A stretch of DNA of 64,000 nt from Eubacterium uniforme (lineage in GTDB: Bacteria; Bacillota; Clostridia; Lachnospirales; Lachnospiraceae), in assembly GCF_900167115.1 (NCBI RefSeq), contig NZ_FUXZ01000007.1:1-64000 (forward strand), written 5' to 3'. The notes beneath the pieces are model-generated. The model worked only from the letters and a program-made list of their open reading frames with translations, made no database searches and was not told where the DNA came from. Each line of letters opens with the position of its first letter. Positions within the stretch are counted from its first letter, which is position 1. Both the position numbers and the translations under genes were made by a program. This document shows, piece after piece, positions 7,454 through 16,363 of the stretch.

Positions 7454-7873
7454 ATGAGTATATTAAATGTATCTGAGATAGAAAAAAGGCTTGCTAAGTT
7501 TTATAAAAGGTTAGATGGTTTTAATGAAAAAGCTATAACCCGATCGGAAGGCGATATATATAAATACCTTGTATCAATACTAAATGGGTGGTCATATATA
7601 TGTTCTTCTGACAGTGATTTTGCTAATTTGTGTATTGATGCTTTATAGAGGGGACTTAAAGAGAAAGACTTCTTCTTAATGCAGGCAACAATGAATTTTG
7701 TGAATAAGGCAGATTTATTATGGAATCTTCATAATGGTTGCGATCATTCGTATATGGTATATCATATCGTAAACTATCTTTCATCTGCGGAATATGAAAA
7801 TCTGAGCAGAGCATTTTATAAAACATTAACATTACAGAAATATGGGAGTATATCTCATAGAACTGCAGCATAG
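7454..7873 (+). pseudogene. Hypothetical gene interrupted by an in-frame TAG
   Basis: A frame starts at ATG 7454 and meets TAG at 7646-7648. The same frame then stays open from 7649 to TAG 7871-7873 and includes another ATG at 7679. Joined, the parts give about 139 residues with continuous amphipathic character: EIEKRLAKFYKRLDGFNEKA, then KEKDFFLMQATMNFVNKAD. A single nonsense mutation is the simplest explanation. No family is recognised. Translation restart at 7679 is possible but no ribosome site is seen there. Confidence 0.5.
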
Positions 7874-8033
7874 TCAAGTAAATGGACACATTTTTTGAAT
7901 ATTTTTTGTGGAAAGACAGAATCTTGCCTGCAAATATAGTAGATATTTATATAAAAAAGTGATAATATAATACAGGCAATTTAAATTCGTATTTTTTGAT
8001 TAAATATACTTGATTTAGAATGGGAGAAATAAA

Positions 8034-9992
8034 ATGAAAGATAATTTAATGAAATCGATAGAAAAGATGATTTTTATGTTGATATGTATGATAGCACTTA
8101 CAGGTGTGGGATATGTTAAAACCGCTGCTGCTATAAGTGATGATCATATATTTAAGGAAATTGACTTTAAGAAAGGTGAAAAAGTAACCATACCTATAAG
8201 ACCGGGAAAGACTGGTGTATATTGCATACAGTTTACAAAAGTAGGTTTTTCAGGAACGTATAGCTGGTATAATCAAGAACATGAAGCAATTGTTGAAAAC
8301 TCCAGTCTATATGGTGATGATTTCAGATGGATTGAAGATTTCTATATGGTAGCAGGAAAAACATATTATATTGAATTTAATCCGGCTGAGGATATAACAG
8401 CAACCGCTGAATTATCATTCGTTTCAGCAGATATGGAACCTGAGATTACAGTTTATAATACAGAGAATGATGAAAGATATTTTGAAGAGGAGATATTAGA
8501 AAACACCATACCGGGAATTAACTGGGATAAGAAAAACAGAAAACTTGTTTTGGACAGTGTTGATGGACCATATAATATAAGGTTTGGTGGAAATAGAAAT
8601 TATTATGGCCCAAACTATGATATAAAAGATTTTGATAAATTAATTGACGTGACTGTGGAAATAAAAGGTGAGAATAAATTGAGCATTAAGGGAGGAACCA
8701 GCAGATTTTGGTGGGCAATAGAAACTGCTGGTCCATATTCTCTTAATATAATTGGTGATGGTACATTAGATGTATTAGTTGGAAGTAATGGAAGTATGAT
8801 CAGTGGTCAGGATGTAGTGATTGATGGCCCAACTATTAATTTTGAATTTGATGGTGATTTTGAAAGATACAGAGAATATATATGTGCTGACAGAAATTTG
8901 GAAGTTAAATCAGGAACTATATTTGCCGAATTAAGACCAAGATTTATGGAAAGCAGTTATTTTGACAGGACTGAATATTATCTCTATTATGAAGTCTTTC
9001 GTGCTGACAATATAAGTTTTGAAAATACCAATGTCATCGCGTATTATGAGGATTTCCCTAGTGATTATGAGGGGGCTGTTTATGCATATGGTATGTTTTA
9101 TGCATATAATGATATAAATATTAAATCCGGAATGATCTTTATGGTAGCTAACGAAAAAGTTATTAATGCCGTTGATGAGAATGCAAAAAGACTTACAGAC
9201 TTGTATGCGAAAGAAAGTATTTGTTCTTGTTACGAAGATAAAATAAATATAAGTGATAATACACTGATATTTAAGGGTAAGCCTATTGATATTAATAATT
9301 TTGATATATCACTTGAACAAGATGAATATAAATATGATGGTAAAGCAAAAACACCAAAGGTAATAATCAATGGATTAGAAGAAGGTAAGGATTTTACTGT
9401 TTCTTATGAAGATAATGTAAAGCCTGGAATAGCTAAAGTAACTGTTAAAGGTATTGGATCTTTCTGGGGAAGTAAGAAACTTAAATTTATAATCTCAGGT
9501 AGAGAGAACACTAAAGAAGGTACTACGCAATCTTATGATGGCATTCATGGATTACAGCTTAGTAGTATATTTGATGATGGTAAATTAATTTATAAGGTTA
9601 CTAAGGAAGGCACATTGGATGGAAAGACAGCCGGTAAAGTAACAGTTATTGGACTTAAGAAGAAGTCTTTAAAGAAAGTTAGTGTTAAATCACTACTAAC
9701 TGTTAATGGTGTTAAGTATAAGGTAACTGCTATAGGTAAGAAGGCTTTTAAGAAGGGTAAGAAACTTAAAAGTATTGTGATTGGTAAAAATGTAGCTAAG
9801 ATTGGTAAGAAAGCATTTGCTGGTTGTAAGAAACTTAAGAGTATTAAGATAAAGTCTAAGAAGATTAAGAAGTTTGTTAAGGGTACTTTTAAGGGAGTTA
9901 AGAAAACTTGTGTGATTAAGGTGCCTAAGGCAAAGAAGAAGGTATATGCAAAGAAGATTAAGAAGGCTGGATTTAAAGGAATAATTAAGTAG
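8034..9992 (+). CDS. Secreted BspA-like leucine-rich-repeat surface protein
   Basis: This 652-residue protein has a signal peptide (hydrophobic core about residues 12-28, cleavage near TAAA at 30-33). A long beta-rich middle follows. An Ig-like/MBG-type domain lies near 425-490 (YDGKAKTPKVIINGLEEGKD). The C terminus is Lys-rich with BspA-type LRR units such as AIGKKAFKKGKKLKSI and KIGKKAFAGCKKLKSI. Such proteins act at the cell surface in adhesion or glycan binding. No sortase motif is present, so the basic C-terminal tail may hold the protein to wall polymers. ATG 8034 follows GGGAGAAATAAA. Confidence 0.8.
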   Translation: MKDNLMKSIEKMIFMLICMIALTGVGYVKTAAAISDDHIFKEIDFKKGEKVTIPIRPGKTGVYCIQFTKVGFSGTYSWYNQEHEAIVENSSLYGDDFRWIEDFYMVAGKTYYIEFNPAEDITATAELSFVSADMEPEITVYNTENDERYFEEEILENTIPGINWDKKNRKLVLDSVDGPYNIRFGGNRNYYGPNYDIKDFDKLIDVTVEIKGENKLSIKGGTSRFWWAIETAGPYSLNIIGDGTLDVLVGSNGSMISGQDVVIDGPTINFEFDGDFERYREYICADRNLEVKSGTIFAELRPRFMESSYFDRTEYYLYYEVFRADNISFENTNVIAYYEDFPSDYEGAVYAYGMFYAYNDINIKSGMIFMVANEKVINAVDENAKRLTDLYAKESICSCYEDKINISDNTLIFKGKPIDINNFDISLEQDEYKYDGKAKTPKVIINGLEEGKDFTVSYEDNVKPGIAKVTVKGIGSFWGSKKLKFIISGRENTKEGTTQSYDGIHGLQLSSIFDDGKLIYKVTKEGTLDGKTAGKVTVIGLKKKSLKKVSVKSLLTVNGVKYKVTAIGKKAFKKGKKLKSIVIGKNVAKIGKKAFAGCKKLKSIKIKSKKIKKFVKGTFKGVKKTCVIKVPKAKKKVYAKKIKKAGFKGIIK

Positions 9993-10004
9993 TTTAAACA
10001 AAAG

Positions 10005-10049
10005 GAAGAGTATATTCAACAACAAGGAAGAGAATACTCTTCTTTTTTT
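10005..10049 (+). terminator. Rho-independent terminator after the LRR gene
   Basis: Arms GAAGAGTAT (10005-10013) and ATACTCTTC (10034-10042) form a 9-bp stem followed by seven T residues. It lies 13 bp after the stop of the LRR protein. Confidence 0.85.
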
Positions 10050-10190
10050 ATGTCAGGATAAGAAAGTAAATAATTATAGCGTATGTATATTAGGTTATGA
10101 TAAAATAAGTTTGTAGTTTTGAATTATAGGGTAATCTAGGGAAGAAGCAAATGATTTTATTAATAATATGATTATAAGTCAATAAGGAAG

Positions 10191-10604
10191 ATGAATATGA
10201 AGAAGAAACTTGCAATATTAGGATTGTGTATAGGATTGCTGAGTTTGCTCAGTGCATGTACGTTAAGGTCAAATAAGAAAATCAGTGAAGAAAAGATAGA
10301 GGCAAGACGGGAGATGTTTGAGGAATACCTGAAGGAAAAGTATCCGGATAAATCATTTACTGTGAAGGTATGGCAGGAGCATACGAAAAAGACAGGTGCG
10401 GCTGGTCTACCAGATTATGAAGGATATGTTTATAGGCAGGTAGTTATAGATTCGGAAGGAAAATGCTTTATGGTTTTTCCAGGTGATAATGGTAAATGTA
10501 CGGATGATTATCAAAAGGTCTTAGATGGATGGATACATTATAATGAAAAAGGCCAACATGTTGTATATGATGAGGAAAGTAACATAGTGGATGAGTATTA
10601 TTAA
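10191..10604 (+). CDS. Small lipoprotein, unknown function
   Basis: The 137-residue product begins with MNMKKKLAILGLCIGLLSLL and a lipobox LSAC, so it should be lipidated at Cys23 and anchored outside the membrane. The mature part is charged: a helix EKIEARREMFEEYLKEKYPD, then a short beta-rich domain (YVYRQVVIDSEGKCFMVFPG). I recognise no domain. It lies 20 bp before grpB and may share its transcript. The first of two close ATGs is used, and AAGGAAG precedes it. Confidence 0.7.
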   Translation: MNMKKKLAILGLCIGLLSLLSACTLRSNKKISEEKIEARREMFEEYLKEKYPDKSFTVKVWQEHTKKTGAAGLPDYEGYVYRQVVIDSEGKCFMVFPGDNGKCTDDYQKVLDGWIHYNEKGQHVVYDEESNIVDEYY

Positions 10605-10624
10605 CTCGGAGGTAAGAAAGATTT

Positions 10625-11134
10625 ATGAAAAAGCATGTAGTTGTAGAACCATATAATAAGGAATGGAAGTCTGATTTTATAGCTATTAGAGATGAATTAG
10701 ATGCCGTTCTTAAAGACATTGTATTGAAGATAGAACATGTTGGTAGCACATCTGTTGAAGGGCTTTCTGCAAAACCAGTTATTGATATTGATGTTGTTAT
10801 TAAGGATACAACAGTTTTACCGGATGTGATATCCGCACTTCAAACAATAGGTTATTTTCATGAGGGTGATTTGGGTATTCCTGGTCGCGAGGCTTTTAAG
10901 TACGAAGGGAAGGAACATCTTAGGAAACATCATCTCTATGTATGTTCACAGGATTCAGAAGAATTGAAAAGACATATAACATTTCGTGATTATCTTCGTA
11001 GTAATCCAGATGCTGTTGAAGAGTACAGCAAAATTAAGGAAGAAGCAGCAAATTTATATTCATGGGATATAGATAAATATATAGAGCATAAGTCACCAGT
11101 TATTGAGATGATATATAAACGTATAGGATTATAA
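10625..11134 (+). CDS. GrpB/UPF0157 nucleotidyltransferase-fold protein
   Basis: The 169-residue protein has the GrpB pattern: VEPYNKEWKSDF at the N terminus, IEHVGSTSVEGLSAKPVIDI (about 40-59), then HLRKHHLYVC and FRDYLRSNPDAVEEYSKIK. The HVGSTS.....KP.ID segment corresponds to the nucleotidyltransferase fold motif. The biological role of the family is not settled. GGAGG lies 11 bases upstream of ATG 10625. Confidence 0.9.
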   Translation: MKKHVVVEPYNKEWKSDFIAIRDELDAVLKDIVLKIEHVGSTSVEGLSAKPVIDIDVVIKDTTVLPDVISALQTIGYFHEGDLGIPGREAFKYEGKEHLRKHHLYVCSQDSEELKRHITFRDYLRSNPDAVEEYSKIKEEAANLYSWDIDKYIEHKSPVIEMIYKRIGL

Positions 11135-11136
11135 TT

Positions 11137-11286
11137 ATGATTAAAAGATATAAATATCAGCAAATGACACCATACAGTTTACACGATATGACTGTAAATA
11201 AAATTGAATGTATGAATAATGAAATTTGCTTATGGATTAAAGATGAATGGTCAAAACAAACCGAAGAAATTGTGTTAAATATATAA
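11137..11286 (+). pseudogene. Short frame, 49 aa, probable 5' remnant of an orphan gene
   Basis: ATG 11137, two bases after grpB stops, opens MIKRYKYQQMTPYSLHDMTV and ends after 49 residues. The SLHDM.V.KIE pattern recalls the first strand of a small DUF family of beta-rich orphan proteins that normally exceed 120 residues, so a truncation is likely. Its tight coupling to grpB would allow translation. Function unknown. Confidence 0.3.
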
Positions 11287-11322
11287 AGTATAAAAACAGA
11301 TGGCATATGTGGAGGGATAGCT

Positions 11323-11922
11323 ATGAAAGAAGTGACATATAGTAAAAAGAATAATGAAATTGAATGTGTTCACTATCAGTCTAGCAAAAAAGAGTTTGGA
11401 CCTCACACACATGCGAATCATCTTATGGTTGGATATGTAGAATCAGGTAGAGTGTGCATTAGTATTGATGGCGATAGTGATATATATGAACAAGGTGATG
11501 AATTTAAGATTGAACCTAATGTTATTCACGAGATAAAGACTGTAGAAGATGATGTTTATTCTATGATGGTTCTTTGCATTGAAACTGAAACTGAGGTAGA
11601 TGATGAATATTTGAAGGATTTACAGAATACTATTCTTGATAATCCGGAAAATTTATATTTGATTGAGCAAATGGCTAAGGACTCACAAATTAGTCCTTAT
11701 CATATGATTAGAAAATTTAAGAAAGCATTTGGTTTGACTCCGCATCAGTTTCAGATACAGAGTAAGGTTCGAAAGGCACAGAAACTTTTAGAACAAAATA
11801 AAAGCATCTCTGAAGTGGCTTATGAGTCAGGTTTTTATGATCAAAGTCACTTAGATAGATGCTTTCAAAAAATAGTTGGAATGACACCTAAAGAGTATCA
11901 GAAAACTATAGAAAATAATTAG
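11323..11922 (+). CDS. AraC-family regulator with N-terminal cupin
   Basis: The 199-residue protein has an N-terminal cupin (HTHANHLMVGYVESGRVCI, then EQGDEFKIEPNVIHEIKT, residues about 26-80). A C-terminal pair of helix-turn-helix motifs follows, ending FYDQSHLDRCFQKIVGMTPK, the classical AraC signature (about 170-192). Such proteins sense a small molecule and activate nearby genes. GGAGGG precedes ATG 11323. It converges with the cupin gene on the other strand, with a 4-bp overlap of the stop codons. That gene is a candidate target or functional partner. Confidence 0.92.
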   Translation: MKEVTYSKKNNEIECVHYQSSKKEFGPHTHANHLMVGYVESGRVCISIDGDSDIYEQGDEFKIEPNVIHEIKTVEDDVYSMMVLCIETETEVDDEYLKDLQNTILDNPENLYLIEQMAKDSQISPYHMIRKFKKAFGLTPHQFQIQSKVRKAQKLLEQNKSISEVAYESGFYDQSHLDRCFQKIVGMTPKEYQKTIENN

Positions 11923-12308
11923 CAGAGGGCTGGAAAGAATTTAGCAAATAAATATAAACCTTCTTCACCAGCATTGACTGCGTGATGAACATTTGCTGGC
12001 ATAATTGATATTATACCTGGTTCATAGATTAATTCAGAACCGTCATTAATACATGTTCCTTTACCAGCAATTACTTCGTGAGTTTCGAGTTGAGTTTCAT
12101 GGATATGATCTAAGATACTTTTATTAGGAGCGATGCGTACTAGATGGTAGCTATATTCTCCGTTAGTATCTTTTGAGGTGATGATATGTTTTAATTCTAC
12201 TCCCTCAAAAACTGGATGTTTAGACCATGGAATTTGCTGAAATTCTATGACTTGATTAGGAAGTCTTAGCTCTCCGTGGTTAAATTTTTCAAATGTTTCT
12301 TTGTTCAT
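11919..12308 (-). CDS. Cupin-domain protein
   Basis: The 129-residue protein is a single cupin: HIHETQLETHEVIAGKGTCI supplies motif 1 with His, His and Glu metal-ligand candidates, and PANVHHAVNAGEEGLYLF supplies motif 2. Its role (isomerase, dioxygenase or binding protein) is open. AGGAGGAAAACAAT precedes the start. The gene is convergent and overlaps the AraC-type gene by 4 bp, which implies mutual transcriptional interference or a shared locus history. Confidence 0.85.
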   Translation of the reverse strand: MNKETFEKFNHGELRLPNQVIEFQQIPWSKHPVFEGVELKHIITSKDTNGEYSYHLVRIAPNKSILDHIHETQLETHEVIAGKGTCINDGSELIYEPGIISIMPANVHHAVNAGEEGLYLFAKFFPALC

Positions 12309-12423
12309 ATTGTTTTCCTCCTTTGTTTTTGTAACGTAATCATAACAAAAGAAGAAAAATAAGAATTGTATAAAATTGCGAAAATTAAAATAGATGAAGA
12401 ATAGATGGAAAGGATGATGAAAA

Positions 12424-12840
12424 TTGATTAGATACGTAGAATTAGATGATAAAAAAAGATGGTATGAACTAGATCAACATTTACCAGAAGAAGTATTTGC
12501 TGAAAAGGTTAGAACCAATCAGGGATATGTTTTAGTTGAAGATGGAGTGGTAATTGGTATTTTACGATACAATCTTTTTTGGGATAATACTCCGTTTTGT
12601 ACTATGTTGTTTATCGACGATGGTTATCGTGGTAAAGGATATGGTAAACAGATGATGGAATACTGGGAACAGGATATGAAAACTAAAGGATATGGAATGT
12701 TGATGATATCTACGCAGGTTGATGAGGATGCACAGCATTTTTATCGAAAGCTTGGATATAAGGATGCAGGTGGTTTTATAGTTGATGTTCCAGGTTTTGA
12801 ACAACCGATGGAAATGATTATGATAAAAGAGGTGGAGTAA
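12424..12840 (+). CDS. GNAT-family N-acetyltransferase, TTG start
   Basis: The 138-residue GNAT has LFIDDGYRGKGYGKQMMEYW (about 59-78) with the acetyl-CoA loop and HFYRKLGYKDAGGF at about 104-117. A TTG at 12424 is the likely start: AAGGATGATG lies upstream, and the nearby ATGs belong to another frame that stops at once. The next gene begins 5 bp after the stop, so the two are probably co-transcribed. Confidence 0.82.
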   Translation: MIRYVELDDKKRWYELDQHLPEEVFAEKVRTNQGYVLVEDGVVIGILRYNLFWDNTPFCTMLFIDDGYRGKGYGKQMMEYWEQDMKTKGYGMLMISTQVDEDAQHFYRKLGYKDAGGFIVDVPGFEQPMEMIMIKEVE

Positions 12841-12844
12841 TAAA

Positions 12845-13462
12845 ATGAAAACATTAAAGAAGGCTGGCATTGGATTGTGTTTCTTTATAATTGGTACTAT
12901 ATTTGTGTTACTTTTTATAGCTGTAAAGATGATAGTGTCCGAATATTTAAAGGAAGTACATAATAGGAAAAAATATACGGAAGTAGTTTCAGCTCTTGTT
13001 GAAGATGTTGAACTTAAGGGGAAAGGAAAGAAAGTAGCGGGTTATCAGTTGGTTAGTTATGAATACAATGGTAAAAAGTATAAAAGTGAAGTGGAAGACT
13101 ATGTAGATAAATATTATTATACAGAGGAACATATAGATAGTACGATGAGTTATGAGGAAATTCAAGAAGTTGAATCGGAAAATGAAAGAGAATTAGAGAA
13201 AATGGAGGAGAAGCAGCAAGAACATTTTAAAGAACTAGAAAAAACGGTAGGAAAGACAGAAGAAATTTTCATTAATCCTAAAAATCCATCAAAGGCTGTT
13301 AAGCTAGCGGATGATGCTACGATGACCGCTTTGAAGATTTTCACTTTTACGGCTGTAGGAATATTTGTGGGGTATACTATCACTCTTGTTATATTAATTA
13401 TTATATTTAGGGAGAAATTGATTTATTTATTTAATTATCTTATGGGTGATATTCCAGATTAA
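12845..13462 (+). CDS. DUF3592-like membrane protein with a charged insert
   Basis: The 205-residue protein has a first TM helix (about residues 8-30), a beta-rich segment (VVSALVEDVE..., YEYNGKKYKSEVED), and a highly charged Glu/Lys helix around 100-135. The pattern EEIFINPKNPSKAV follows, then a second TM helix (about 160-183). The order TM, Y.Y.GK.Y, I..NP.NP, TM is that of DUF3592 proteins; the charged insert is unusual. GGAGG overlaps the previous stop. Function is unknown. Confidence 0.65.
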   Translation: MKTLKKAGIGLCFFIIGTIFVLLFIAVKMIVSEYLKEVHNRKKYTEVVSALVEDVELKGKGKKVAGYQLVSYEYNGKKYKSEVEDYVDKYYYTEEHIDSTMSYEEIQEVESENERELEKMEEKQQEHFKELEKTVGKTEEIFINPKNPSKAVKLADDATMTALKIFTFTAVGIFVGYTITLVILIIIFREKLIYLFNYLMGDIPD

Positions 13463-13597
13463 GTTCAAACGTGAGAAATCAAGTTGATTAAATATAACAA
13501 ATGGAGCAAGTTTTTGTATAAATAATATTACTCCACAATATTGGAAACTAAATTTTCTTGCTTTGAAAAATTTTTTAAAAATTTTTTCAAAAAAGGG

Positions 13598-13626
13598 TTG
13601 TATTTAAATTTTGTATGATGTAAAAT
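13598..13626 (+). promoter_or_regulatory. Promoter of the 63-aa peptide gene
   Basis: TTGTAT (13598-13603), a 17-bp spacer and TAAAAT (13621-13626) fit a SigA promoter. It lies 50 bp before ATG 13676, behind a very AT-rich stretch that could act as an UP element. Confidence 0.6.
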
Positions 13627-13675
13627 ACTGACTATCACATTTTTGATTTAAGTATTTAAGAAAGGAGGACGAATC

Positions 13676-13867
13676 ATGTTTAATAATAAAACAATGAATA
13701 TTAAAAATATAATTTCAAATATTAAGATTACTATTATCGCGTTTGTTAAGACTAAGAATCAGGTCCAGAATAACGTGAATAATAGTTTATTTGTGATGAC
13801 GCTAAGTGAGTATTTGTTGGTATGCATTCGCACTCCTTATGAAAGATATAGAGGACGTGCTTATTAA
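13676..13867 (+). CDS. 63-aa peptide gene ahead of dual ABC exporters, unknown
   Basis: AAGGAGGAC lies 6 bases before ATG 13676. The peptide has a polar, Asn/Ile/Lys-rich N-terminal half, then NNSLFVMTLSEYLLVCIRTP and a basic end YERYRGRAY. It lacks a standard signal peptide, a double-Gly leader and a known RiPP core. The gene has its own promoter and a strong terminator directly after it, so it makes a short separate transcript. Position upstream of two peptide-exporter-like ABC genes makes it a candidate substrate or regulator. It could instead be an RNA gene with a chance frame. Confidence 0.5.
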   Translation: MFNNKTMNIKNIISNIKITIIAFVKTKNQVQNNVNNSLFVMTLSEYLLVCIRTPYERYRGRAY

Positions 13868-13875
13868 TGGTTACC

Positions 13876-13905
13876 AAGTCACTGCGTTATGCAGTGACTT
13901 TTTTT
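13876..13905 (+). terminator. Terminator of the 63-aa peptide gene
   Basis: Arms AAGTCACTGC (13876-13885) and GCAGTGACTT (13891-13900) with loop GTTAT form a perfect 10-bp stem, followed by T residues to 13905. It separates the peptide gene from the ABC gene. Confidence 0.9.
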
Positions 13906-13996
13906 GTTTGGCAACGAGTCAAGTACATCAAGCTTGCTTGAATGTATTTGACGACTGCTCACAATCCTGAAACTAGCGTAGCAGTTTCAGTGATTA
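13906..13996 (+). repeat. Dyad element copy A
   Basis: Two hairpins are visible. The first spans 13918-13952 (GTCAAGTACAT with ATGTATTTGAC, inner CAAGC with GCTTG). The second spans 13962-13995: AATC pairs with GATT, then a bulge, then TGAAACT pairs with AGTTTCA around loop AGCGTAGC. Copy B at 19219-19314 has the same order, spacing, loop and compensating stem changes. No known RNA class was recognised. Confidence 0.6.
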
Positions 13997-14026
13997 TTTC
14001 TAAAATAGCTAAATGAAGGAGGCGAC

Positions 14027-16354
14027 ATGAAAGAGAATAAGTTAAATGAAAAAGCATTGATGCAACTTGATGGTTTTGGCATTCGTGAAGAAGATGTGTT
14101 ATCTGTTTGCCCGATTGATTTGTCTTTCGATGGAGAATATATTCTTGGGTATGTTTTCTTTACCAAAAAAGTAATTGGTATATGTGAAAAGAAAACTCCA
14201 GATGAGTATGTTCATTATTTCAGAGGGACGAAGAATCAGAAGACTTCGGAAGATGAAGATGGTGACTTTAGTATTGTCCTTTTAGATATTGATAAAGTCA
14301 GTAATTTGAGATTAGAAACTTCAATTGGTTCAGTGACATTGCTTTCTGATTATGAAGGTAAATCTAAGAAAATTGCTGCTCTTACAAATTTATACTTAGA
14401 GCAGATGAACCTTTTTATCCGTCACTTTGAAAATATAAAAAATGGTAATGATATAGACTTTGGACTTAATGTAAAGGAAGAAGAGGATGAGGAAGAATTA
14501 TATTGTCCTATTTGTAAAACAATGTATCCTGATCCTGCTAAAAAGGTGTGTCCGAAGTGTACTAATAAGAGAACTATATTTGGTAGAGTTTTAAAGTACT
14601 TTTTTAAGTATAAAATTTCGATATTTATTTTGGCATTAACTTATATAACTTCTGCAGTTATAAGTATCGCATGGCCATATCTTAATGGTAAGGTTTTGTT
14701 TGATCATGTACTTAAAAAGGATAATAAATTTCTTGCTAAATACGGACTTAAAGGTGAATATACATTAGCACTTTTAGTTGTTACTTTGATGCTTATAGGT
14801 TGTAGATTAATATCTGAAATTTCTAATATGGTTCAGATGGCTGTTATGGCGAAAATTTCTACAGCAACAGTTAGAGATATTAAGACAGATGTGTTTAATT
14901 CTATGAGTAAGTTATCTCTTAACTTCTTTACAAGTAAGCAGACAGGTGGTCTTATGACAAGAGTATCAAGTGACTCTCTTACAGTTACAATGTTATTTAT
15001 TGATTGTATTCCTTCGATTATTGTTCAAGGCCTTACAATTATCGTAACATTTGTTGTTATGTATAGACTTAATTGGAAAATGGCATTGATTACTTGTATT
15101 CTTTTACCTTTATTAGTTTTTATGACAATTAAGTTAAGACCAGGTCTTTGGTCTTTATCAGGTAAGAGGCATAGAGCTGAAAAGTCAGTTTCATCAAGAG
15201 CAAATGACAACTTAGTTGGTGCAAGAGTTGTAAAATCATTTGGTCAGGAGGATGCGGAAATTGAAAGGTTTATCAAACCAAATGAAAATTTAAAAGATGC
15301 TGAGATTAATATAGTTAAGCTTAGAAACAGATTTACGATTCTTTATAATATGGTACAGGAAATTTCTAGTATCTGGGTATGGATGTTAGGTGTATTCTTT
15401 GTTTTAAAAACAAACGAAATTGAACTTGGTGTTTTAATAACATTTGTTGGTTATGTAGGACAACTTAATGGACCTATGAATTTCTTTTCAAGAGTATTTC
15501 GTATGTGGTCTGAAAGTATTAATGCTGCACAACGTTTGTTTGAAATTATAGATTCAATACCTGATATAAGAGAAGGAGCAAATGCTATTAGTCTTGATAA
15601 TCCAAGAGGTGAAATTGAACTTTCGGATGTTACTTTTGGATATTCAGTTACAAAGCCTGTTTTAAAGAATATTAATTTAAAAGTTAAAGAAGGTGAAATG
15701 CTTGGTATCGTTGGGCGTTCTGGTGCAGGGAAATCAACATTAGTTAACCTTATTTCAAGATTGTATGATGTTGAAAAAGGTAGCATAAAAATTGATGGAG
15801 TTGATGTTAAAAAACTTGCACTTAAGGATCTAAGAAAGAATGTAGCAATGGTTTCACAGGATACATATATATTTATGGGTTCTGTTGCTAAAAACATTGC
15901 ATATGGTAATGAAGATGCAAGCATGGAAGATATTATTAGAGCAGCTAAACTTGCAAGTGCTCATGATTTTATATCAAAAATGCCAGATGGTTACGATACA
16001 ATCATTGGGGCTTCTGGTAAGAGCTTATCGGGTGGTGAAAAACAGAGAATTTCCATTGCGAGAGCAATTCTTGCTAATCCGAAAATTTTAATTTTAGATG
16101 AAGCTACTGCAAGTGTTGATACACAGACTGAAAAAGCAATACAGAATTCTCTTAAAATTTTAACTAAGGGAAGAACGACACTGTCAATTGCGCATAGACT
16201 TTCAACACTTAGGGATGCTGATAGACTTATAGTAATTGATGATGGTTGTATTGTTGAAGAAGGAACTCATGATGAATTATATAGTAATGAAGATGGTATC
16301 TTTTATAAACTATCAGAATTGCAAAATAAGTCATTAGCAAATGTTGAGTTATAG
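14027..16354 (+). CDS. ABC exporter with N-terminal PH-like domain and zinc ribbon
   Basis: The 775-residue half-transporter starts with about 150 cytosolic residues resembling a bacterial PH-like fold. A zinc ribbon follows (CPICKTMYPDPAKKVCPKC, about 160-178), then six TM helices (about 195-480) and an NBD. The NBD has Walker A GRSGAGKST near 564, signature LSGGEKQR near 668 and Walker B ILILDEATAS. It belongs to the MsbA/LanT-like exporter group. Together with the second ABC gene it probably forms a heterodimer in the membrane. GGAGGCGAC precedes ATG 14027. The pairing with DUF1854 is known from other bacteria; the substrate is not evident. Confidence 0.88.
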   Translation: MKENKLNEKALMQLDGFGIREEDVLSVCPIDLSFDGEYILGYVFFTKKVIGICEKKTPDEYVHYFRGTKNQKTSEDEDGDFSIVLLDIDKVSNLRLETSIGSVTLLSDYEGKSKKIAALTNLYLEQMNLFIRHFENIKNGNDIDFGLNVKEEEDEEELYCPICKTMYPDPAKKVCPKCTNKRTIFGRVLKYFFKYKISIFILALTYITSAVISIAWPYLNGKVLFDHVLKKDNKFLAKYGLKGEYTLALLVVTLMLIGCRLISEISNMVQMAVMAKISTATVRDIKTDVFNSMSKLSLNFFTSKQTGGLMTRVSSDSLTVTMLFIDCIPSIIVQGLTIIVTFVVMYRLNWKMALITCILLPLLVFMTIKLRPGLWSLSGKRHRAEKSVSSRANDNLVGARVVKSFGQEDAEIERFIKPNENLKDAEINIVKLRNRFTILYNMVQEISSIWVWMLGVFFVLKTNEIELGVLITFVGYVGQLNGPMNFFSRVFRMWSESINAAQRLFEIIDSIPDIREGANAISLDNPRGEIELSDVTFGYSVTKPVLKNINLKVKEGEMLGIVGRSGAGKSTLVNLISRLYDVEKGSIKIDGVDVKKLALKDLRKNVAMVSQDTYIFMGSVAKNIAYGNEDASMEDIIRAAKLASAHDFISKMPDGYDTIIGASGKSLSGGEKQRISIARAILANPKILILDEATASVDTQTEKAIQNSLKILTKGRTTLSIAHRLSTLRDADRLIVIDDGCIVEEGTHDELYSNEDGIFYKLSELQNKSLANVEL

Positions 16355-16363
16355 GAGGTAGAT

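Noticed and set aside
9696-10025. Long antisense frame within the LRR gene
   Set aside because: It mirrors the Lys-rich AAG/AAA codons of the repeat region, which read as Leu/Phe on the other strand. It has no ribosome site.
13906-13996. Known riboswitch (c-di-GMP, preQ1 or similar) ahead of the ABC gene
   Set aside because: None of the conserved core sequences of these classes is present, and the second copy of the element lies upstream of a promoter.
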